Origin: an uncultured Gemmatimonadota bacterium
Lineage (GTDB): Bacteria; Gemmatimonadota; Gemmatimonadetes; Gemmatimonadales; GWC2-71-9
DNA length: 28,482 nt
NCBI GenBank assembly: GCA_946479805.1
Contig: CAMLHP010000012.1
Coordinates: 1 to 28,482 of the forward strand
Reading direction: 5' to 3'
The position numbers and the translations under genes were made by a program. This document shows, piece by piece, positions 24,173-28,482 of this stretch. How positions within the stretch are numbered: the first letter of the stretch is position 1; every line of letters begins with the position of its first letter. Below the pieces are notes generated by a model. That model searched no databases. It saw nothing but the letters and a program-made list of their open reading frames with translations, and was not told the DNA's origin.

Positions 24173-24541
24173 GTGACCTTCCTCGTGCGCCTGCTGGTCA
24201 ACGCCACGGCGCTCTTCGTGGCAGCCTGGCTGGTTCCCGGCATCCGGCACGACGGCAGCCTGCTAAACCTGCTTGTCGTCGCACTGCTCTTCGGGCTGGT
24301 CAACAGCGTGCTGCGCCCGCTGCTGAAGCTGCTCACCTGCCCGCTAATCCTCCTCACGCTGGGCCTGTTCATCCTGGTGATCAATGCGCTGATGCTCATG
24401 ACCACCGGCTGGCTCAGCGGCCAGTTCGGCCTCGGTTTTCACGTGGATGGATTCTGGGCGGCGTTCCTGGGTGGGCTGATCATCGGCCTGGTGGGCCTGG
24501 TGCTGTCAGTGGTGATTCCCGACGACGAGAAGAGCCCCTAG
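24173..24541 (+). CDS. Small membrane protein, phage-holin-4 superfamily (PF04020-like)
   Basis: The 122-aa protein is almost entirely four hydrophobic helices: about 3-22, 28-50, 57-80 and 88-113. The segments LLVVALLFGLVNSVLRPLLK, TCPLILLTLGLFILVINALM and SVVIPDD-type ends are typical of the family named 'Mycobacterial 4 TMS phage holin superfamily IV'. Most members are chromosomal and not in prophages; their role is unknown. The start is GTG 24173 with AAGGAG 8-9 nt upstream, 19 nt after mnmA, so it is probably the last gene of that operon. Its last two codons and TAG stop are formed by the AGCCCCT word array. No lysis genes are nearby, so a phage origin is not supported. Confidence 0.85.
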   Translation: MTFLVRLLVNATALFVAAWLVPGIRHDGSLLNLLVVALLFGLVNSVLRPLLKLLTCPLILLTLGLFILVINALMLMTTGWLSGQFGLGFHVDGFWAAFLGGLIIGLVGLVLSVVIPDDEKSP

Positions 24542-24560
24542 CCCTTAGCCCCTAGCCCCT
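24533..24560. repeat. Four 7-bp AGCCCCT words carrying a stop codon
   Basis: AGCCCCT, AGCCCTT, AGCCCCT and AGCCCCT run head to tail. The junction of units 1 and 2 forms the TAG stop (24539-24541) of the holin-like gene, and unit 1 encodes its last residues Ser-Pro. The array lies in the 38-bp gap to the convergent dnaJ stop. It contains CTAG palindromes but does not make a long hairpin. Confidence 0.8.
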
Positions 24561-24579
24561 GGCCACTTCCCGCCGGTAG

Positions 24580-25665
24580 TCAGTGCGGCAGGCCCGCCTT
24601 CTCTGCGAAGTCCTTGAGCGCGGACTCGGCCTCGCCCGATACCTTCTCCGGCAGGGTTACGTTCACTTCCACCAGCTGATCCCCCCGGCGGCCGTTCTTC
24701 TCGATTCCCTGCCCCTTGATCCGGAACTTCCGCCCCGGCTGGGTGCCAGGCGGCACCCTGAGCAGTACCTGCTTGCCATCCAGCGTGCGGACCTTGAGCC
24801 GGGTGCCCAGGATGGCCTGCACCATGTTGAGCGGAACCTCGCAGTGGACGTCGAGGCCTTCCCGCCGGAAGAAGCGGTCGGCCTGGACCTGGAAGGTGAT
24901 GATGAGGTCGCCAGCCGGCGTGCCCGCTCGTCCCGCCTGTCCCTGCCCCTTGAGCCGCACCCGGTCGCCCGGCTCGGTGGCGGAAGGAACGGTAATGAGC
25001 ACCCTGCGCTCGGTTCGAACCTGCCCTGCGCCCCTGCAGGTAGGGCATGGAACCGACGGAACCTTCCCCCGCCCCCGGCAGCGAGGACACGGCCGGTTGA
25101 CAGTGAAGGTCCCCTGACCGAACGCGATGGTGCCCCGCCCGTTGCATTCAGGGCAGGTATCGAGGGTCGCGCCCGGCGCCGCTCCGCTGCCCTTGCATGT
25201 GTCGCACGGCTCGGTGACCGGTAGCGTGACCGGCACCTTTCCCCCCAGCGCCGCCACCCTGAACGGAACTTCGACTACAGCCTCGAGGGTCTCGCCCCGC
25301 GGTTCCTCGCGCCGACCCTTGCCGAAGATCGACGAGAAGATGTCGCCCAGGCCAAAGTTCCCGAGGTCCCCGAACTCGACGTCCTCGGCCTGGTAGGTTC
25401 CGCCTCGGGGAGCCCCGGCAGGCCGCCGCGCTGCGCCGTCGAATGCGCCGAGCCGCCGCATCTGGTCGTACTGCTTGCGCTTGGCAGCGTCGGAGAGCGT
25501 GGCGTGCGCCTCCGATATTTCCTTGAAGCGCTCCGCCGCCTGGGCGTTGTCGGGGTTGGCGTCCGGATGATACTGCTTGGCCAGCTTGCGATACGCCTTC
25601 TTTATGTCGGCGGCGCTGGCGGAGTCGGGGACACCGAGGACCTGATAGAAGTCCCTTGCAGCCAC
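24580..25665 (-). CDS. dnaJ: Chaperone DnaJ (Hsp40)
   Basis: The 361-aa co-chaperone delivers unfolded proteins to DnaK and stimulates its ATPase. The J domain occupies about 1-70, with HPD at 33-35. A Gly/Phe-containing linker (about 73-125, with GNFGLGDIFSSIFGKG) follows. The cysteine-rich zinc domain has four CxxCxGxG modules at C154, C171, C193 and C207, then the C-terminal peptide-binding domains. It is complete, a little shorter than E. coli DnaJ (376 aa). The start is GTG 25665, one base after the grpE TAG, so translation is coupled. The C-terminus converges on the holin-like gene. dnaK is not in the window. Confidence 0.96.
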   Translation of the reverse strand: MAARDFYQVLGVPDSASAADIKKAYRKLAKQYHPDANPDNAQAAERFKEISEAHATLSDAAKRKQYDQMRRLGAFDGAARRPAGAPRGGTYQAEDVEFGDLGNFGLGDIFSSIFGKGRREEPRGETLEAVVEVPFRVAALGGKVPVTLPVTEPCDTCKGSGAAPGATLDTCPECNGRGTIAFGQGTFTVNRPCPRCRGRGKVPSVPCPTCRGAGQVRTERRVLITVPSATEPGDRVRLKGQGQAGRAGTPAGDLIITFQVQADRFFRREGLDVHCEVPLNMVQAILGTRLKVRTLDGKQVLLRVPPGTQPGRKFRIKGQGIEKNGRRGDQLVEVNVTLPEKVSGEAESALKDFAEKAGLPH

Positions 25666-25666
25666 G

Positions 25667-26206
25667 CTACGCCTGGCCCTGGTCCGCGAACACCTGCACC
25701 CGCGCCGGCCGCACCAGGGTTCCCTTGAACCGGTAGCCCGGCTGGAAGGTCGCGCTCACCTCGTGATCCCGGCTGGCGTCGGGCGCGGGAAGCGTGGCCA
25801 CGGCCTCGTGCTCCTCGGGGTTGAACGGCTGTCCCGCCGGGTCGATGCGCTCCACGCCGGCCGATTCCAGCTCCTTGCGGAACTTCCTGTCGATCATGGT
25901 GATGGCCTCCCTCAGCGACTCTGCGCTCACATTGCCGTCACCTTCGGCCAGCCGATCGAGGTCGTCGAGCACGTCCAGCAGACGGCTGATGAAGGCGGCC
26001 TGGGCCCGGTCGCTCAGCTCCAGCCGCTCCCGGCCCACCCGCTTCCGGAAATTGTCGAACTCAGCTGCGAGGCGGAGATGGCGGTCGCGGATTTCGTAAA
26101 GCTCACGTTCAAGACGCTGGACGGCCTGCTCAGCCGGCTCCATGGGCAGGGCGGCGGGAGGGGCCTCAGCGGTCTCTGGAATCTCGTCCTGGTAGTCGTC
26201 CTGCAC
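25667..26206 (-). CDS. grpE: Nucleotide exchange factor GrpE
   Basis: The 179-aa protein releases ADP from DnaK. The N-terminal 20-25 residues are acidic and Pro/Ala-rich and probably disordered; a long coiled coil follows (about 28-75, QRLERELYEIRDRHLRLAAEFDNFRKRVGRE), then the helical and beta-wing domain (SAGVERIDPAGQPFNPEEHEAV, GYRFKGTLVRPARVQV). This is the complete GrpE architecture. The start is GTG 26206, with only a weak GAGTG-like purine run upstream. It lies directly upstream of dnaJ. No hrcA and no CIRCE inverted repeat (TTAGCACTC-N9-GAGTGCTAA) are visible upstream, so heat regulation by HrcA is not supported at this site. The 144-bp gap to cinA is mostly an 8-bp word hairpin. Confidence 0.95.
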   Translation of the reverse strand: MQDDYQDEIPETAEAPPAALPMEPAEQAVQRLERELYEIRDRHLRLAAEFDNFRKRVGRERLELSDRAQAAFISRLLDVLDDLDRLAEGDGNVSAESLREAITMIDRKFRKELESAGVERIDPAGQPFNPEEHEAVATLPAPDASRDHEVSATFQPGYRFKGTLVRPARVQVFADQGQA

Positions 26207-26270
26207 GGCTCACTCGGGGTTCGGAAGCACGAAATCTAGCAGGGGTGGGACGGAATGGGCGGGTGGACAG

Positions 26271-26362
26271 GTAGACGGGTAGACGGGTAGACGGGCAGAC
26301 GGGCAGACGGATACCCGACTACCCGTCAATCCGTTAATCCGTCAATCCGTCTAACCGTCTGG
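26271..26362. repeat. 8-bp word array switching strand in the middle, at the cinA 3' end
   Basis: Five units (GTAGACGG x3, GCAGACGG x2) at 26271-26310 are followed in the same 8-bp phase by ATACCCGA, CTACCCGT, CAATCCGT, TAATCCGT, CAATCCGT and CTAACCGT up to 26358. The second half is a degenerate reverse complement of the first. The inner arms pair well: ACGGGTAGACGGGT against ACCCGACTACCCGT has one mismatch. The last units contain the TAG stop of cinA (26351-26353, minus strand) and its final codons. It is a likely 3' hairpin for cinA and separates it from grpE. Confidence 0.88.
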
Positions 26363-27607
26363 TCGGAGCCGTCTCCAGAGCAGGAACAGGGCCCTCTGTG
26401 CCGCCCGCGCCCGCACCTCGGCACGCGAGCCCATGAAGATGTTCTTCGTGGCGCGGACGTCCCCATCCATGGCAGTTGCGAACCAGACGGTTCCTACCGG
26501 CTTGTCGGGAGTCGCGCCACCCGGTCCTGCGATCCCGGTGACCGCAACAGACAGGTCGCCGCCCAGCCTCGCGAGCGTGCCCTCCGCCATCTTCCGCGCC
26601 ACCTGCTCGCTTACCGCGCCGTGCTCCACGATCATCCCGGCCGGCACATCGAGGAGCGTGGTCTTGGATTCGTAGGAATAGCAGACCACCCCACCCTCGA
26701 ATACGTCAGAACTGCCGGCTATCTCGGTGAGCCGCGCGCCCACGAGGCCGCCGGTGCATGACTCCGCGACGGAGATGCGCTTGCCGGCCTCGCGGGCGCG
26801 CTGGAGCACCAGCGAAGCGAGATCGTCCTCCCCCTCGCCATATATCGCGTCGGCGATGCAACTCCGGACCCGTTCCACGCCGGCCGCCAGCCCGTTGTCC
26901 GCCACCGATGCATCGGCATCCCAGGCAGTAAGCCTGAGGTCCACACCCGAAACGTTGGGCAGGTAGGCCAGCGTGAGCGGGCCCACCTCGCGTTCCACGT
27001 CGCCCAGGCGTTCGGCGACGAGACTCTCGGACACACCGGTCGTCCTGAGCGTCCGGGAGCGAATGACCCTGCCGCCACCCCGGGGCGCCAGCCGGGGCAG
27101 TACCTCGGCGCGGAGCAGGTTGGCCATCTCCACCGGAACGCCGGGAAGCATGATCACCAGGCCGCTGGCTCCGTCCGGGAGCCGGCCCTCGAGCCAGAGC
27201 CCCGGCGCCGAGCCCCATTGGTTGGGCAGCACGGTGGCGCCCTCGGGGATCTCGGCCTGGGAGCGATTGCTTTCAACCGGTGCCCGGCCGACCCGGCGGT
27301 AGCGTTCCAGCAGCTGCTGCCAGAGGTCCTCCCGGAAGACTATTGGCCGGCCGAACAGCTCGGCGACGACGCCCTTCGTCATGTCATCCCGGGTGGGGCC
27401 GAGCCCGCCGGTGGTGATGGCCGTTCCGGTGCGATGGACAGCCTCCGATACCGCGTCGCGAATGGCCTCAGGGGTGTCCGGAATCGAAGTGCGCCGGACG
27501 ATGCGCACGCCCGCCGCAGCCAGCTCCTGCCCCAGCACCGCTGCGTTGGTGTCGATGGTGAAGCCGAGCAGGAGCTCGGAGCCGATAGTTATCAGTTCAG
27601 AGTTCAT
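26351..27607 (-). CDS. cinA: CinA family protein (two-domain, nicotinamide-nucleotide amidase)
   Basis: The 418-aa protein has the full two-domain form. The N-terminal molybdopterin-binding-like COG1058 domain (about 1-170, ITIGSELLLGFTIDTNAAVL, TTGGLGPTRDDMT at 65-77) acts as an ADP-ribose pyrophosphatase in studied members. The C-terminal domain (about 260-415, SVAESCTGGLVGARLTEIAG, VAVTGIAGPGGATPDKPVGTV) is the deamidase that converts NMN to nicotinate mononucleotide in pyridine nucleotide recycling. The start is ATG 27607. The pgsA-cinA order is common in many bacteria, often with recA next; here grpE-dnaJ follow instead. The last two sense codons and the stop are part of the 8-bp word array. 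Confidence 0.94.
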   Translation of the reverse strand: MNSELITIGSELLLGFTIDTNAAVLGQELAAAGVRIVRRTSIPDTPEAIRDAVSEAVHRTGTAITTGGLGPTRDDMTKGVVAELFGRPIVFREDLWQQLLERYRRVGRAPVESNRSQAEIPEGATVLPNQWGSAPGLWLEGRLPDGASGLVIMLPGVPVEMANLLRAEVLPRLAPRGGGRVIRSRTLRTTGVSESLVAERLGDVEREVGPLTLAYLPNVSGVDLRLTAWDADASVADNGLAAGVERVRSCIADAIYGEGEDDLASLVLQRAREAGKRISVAESCTGGLVGARLTEIAGSSDVFEGGVVCYSYESKTTLLDVPAGMIVEHGAVSEQVARKMAEGTLARLGGDLSVAVTGIAGPGGATPDKPVGTVWFATAMDGDVRATKNIFMGSRAEVRARAAQRALFLLWRRLRPDG

Positions 27608-27640
27608 GATCGAGGGTCGAGTCTGGCTTTCGGGGTTTTA

Positions 27641-27667
27641 CCACGAAGGCACGAAGGACACGAAGAA
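27641..27667. repeat. CCACGAAGG-type words between pgsA and cinA
   Basis: ACGAAGGC, ACGAAGGAC and ACGAAGA lie head to tail in the 84-bp gap. In the direction of transcription (minus) they read CTTCGTGTCCTTCGTGCC. The word is related to the CGAGGACGCGAAG / TTCGCGTCCTTCGCGCC words at 20998-21105. No long inverted partner is present. Confidence 0.65.
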
Positions 27668-27691
27668 AAGCTACCACGGTCGCTTCCGGTC

Positions 27692-28402
27692 CTAGCGCAA
27701 GCGTTCGCTGATGAGCCGGCGGTAGCGGTACATGTACACCGCGAAGGAGTAGATGGTCAGGATCGCGGCGATGAACAGCACGACTGTCACGAAGGTGCCG
27801 TGGAAAGTGTTCCAGAAGTCGGCGAATCGGCTCGTCTCCCAGCCCAGGGGCCGGCGGGCGTCGCGGAAGGCGAACCACAGCATGATTGCGCCGATGAAGA
27901 TGTTCTGGAACACCGCCTTGAGCTTGCCCTCGTTGCCGGCCGCGATGACGACTCCCTTTCTCTGGGCGTACCAGCGGAAACCGGTCATGGCCAGCTCCCG
28001 GCCGATCAGCAGCAGGCAGACCCACAGGGGTATGCTGCCCCAGACGGGAATGTCGTAGAGGTCGTGGCGGGTGCGCGAGATCCAGTAGATGGGTATCAGG
28101 GTCGCGAACAGGAGCAGCTTGTCGGCTATGGGGTCGAGCAGCTTGCCCAGGTCCGAAACCTGGCCCCGGCTCCGGGCGAGGTAACCATCGAAGACATCGC
28201 TCACCGCGGCAATGATGAACACCACGAAGCAGATCAGCTTGGGCCAGTAGCCCTCGATGAACGGAAGCAGCGCGATCACCGGGGTAAAGGAGATCCGGAC
28301 GACGGTAATGATGTTGGGGAGGGTCCAGACCGTACGCCGGCTGGCCCGGCGCTCAAGGATGACGTCGGGTACTGGATCCGGGGGCTGCTCGGGCCGGTTC
28401 AT
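27692..28402 (-). CDS. pgsA: CDP-diacylglycerol-glycerol-3-phosphate 3-phosphatidyltransferase
   Basis: The 236-aa membrane enzyme makes phosphatidylglycerol-phosphate. The CDP-alcohol phosphotransferase motif D-x2-D-G-x2-A-R-x8-G-x3-D-x3-D is complete (D69, D72, G73, A76, R77, G86, D90, D94). TLPNIITVVRISFTPVIAL at the start, KLKAVFQNIFIG and four to six membrane helices fit PgsA. Start choice is open: ATG 28402 has GGGGA 4 nt upstream. An in-frame TTG at 28432 would add ten residues with CSICGD and also has a purine run before it. At about 236 aa it is longer than many PgsA proteins because of a polar N-terminus (about 1-26) and long loops between helices. It lies upstream of cinA with an 84-bp gap. 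Confidence 0.93.
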   Translation of the reverse strand: MNRPEQPPDPVPDVILERRASRRTVWTLPNIITVVRISFTPVIALLPFIEGYWPKLICFVVFIIAAVSDVFDGYLARSRGQVSDLGKLLDPIADKLLLFATLIPIYWISRTRHDLYDIPVWGSIPLWVCLLLIGRELAMTGFRWYAQRKGVVIAAGNEGKLKAVFQNIFIGAIMLWFAFRDARRPLGWETSRFADFWNTFHGTFVTVVLFIAAILTIYSFAVYMYRYRRLISERLR

Positions 28403-28436
28403 TGGGTCCCCGCAGATGGAGCACTGCTGCAACTTA

Positions 28437-28481
28437 TCACCCCAGCGTCTTCACCACCGCCTTGCTGATGGACTTGAGGGT
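28437..28481 (-). CDS. C-terminal end of an upstream gene (partial)
   Basis: Reading minus from 28481, fourteen sense codons (TLKSISKAVVKTLG) lead to TGA at 28437-28439. Every one of these codons ends in G or C, matching the codon use of the other genes. The other frames here look less gene-like. The stop is 34 bp before pgsA ATG 28402, so this would be the gene preceding pgsA in the same operon. Too little is present to name it. Confidence 0.4.
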   Translation of the reverse strand, partial: TLKSISKAVVKTLG

Positions 28482-28482
28482 G

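Noticed and set aside
24173..24541. Prophage remnant suggested by the holin family name
   Set aside because: No phage genes surround it; this family is widespread on chromosomes and the gene is embedded after mnmA.
24533..24560. Telomere-like CCCTAR repeats
   Set aside because: There are only four 7-bp units inside a circular-type gene context and no sign of a chromosome end.
26271..26362. Possible CRISPR array
   Set aside because: Units are 8 bp and contiguous with no spacers, and half are inverted. No cas genes are present.

Overview
This is a gene-dense, high-GC bacterial chromosome segment with strongly GC-biased third codon positions; long antisense shadow ORFs are common for that reason. 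I see no phage, transposon, rRNA, tRNA or CRISPR locus. The gene families point to a diderm: a TolC-type outer-membrane channel, an HlyD-type adaptor, MacB/FtsX-type permeases, and a bacillithiol deacetylase. Together with an oversized NtrY-like kinase, this fits Gemmatimonadota or a close relative. That placement is inference from gene content, not from a marker-gene tree.

Layout. (1) 1-3110: short repeats, then arfB (ribosome rescue) overlapping tsaC (tRNA t6A synthesis), facing comM/yifB on the minus strand. (2) 3358-5816: a two-gene operon with a membrane-anchored HELAH putative metalloprotease and a short FtsH-like AAA+ protease. (3) 5897-9886, minus: a 1329-aa multi-membrane NtrY-like histidine kinase, convergent with the protease operon. 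(4) 9905-20983, plus: a divergent creatininase-family protein, a secreted protein of unknown function, then an envelope export operon (TolC-like channel, adaptor, one ABC ATPase, four FtsX-type permeases) and a DUF4349-type lipoprotein. (5) 21146-24541, plus: bshB1, cysteine desulfurase, mnmA and a small 'holin superfamily IV' membrane protein. (6) 24580 to the end, minus: pgsA, cinA, grpE, dnaJ (in transcription order), preceded by the last codons of a gene that runs off the window.

How the genes work together. The export operon looks like a tripartite MacAB-TolC-type machine whose permease pair has been duplicated: permeases 1 and 3 are one type, 2 and 4 the other, with one ATPase available for both pairs. 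Cysteine desulfurase followed directly by mnmA is a sulfur-delivery pair for tRNA 2-thiouridine. grpE-dnaJ is a DnaK co-chaperone pair.

The most unusual signal lies between the genes. Many intergenic spaces are filled by short 'word' repeats of 7, 8, 14 or 16 bp, and each locus has its own word. They are often arranged as direct copies followed by reverse-complement copies, so that they fold into long hairpins. At four loci the word array begins inside the last codons of the gene and the word itself supplies the stop codon (five stops in all). I regard this as the best candidate here for an undescribed element class.
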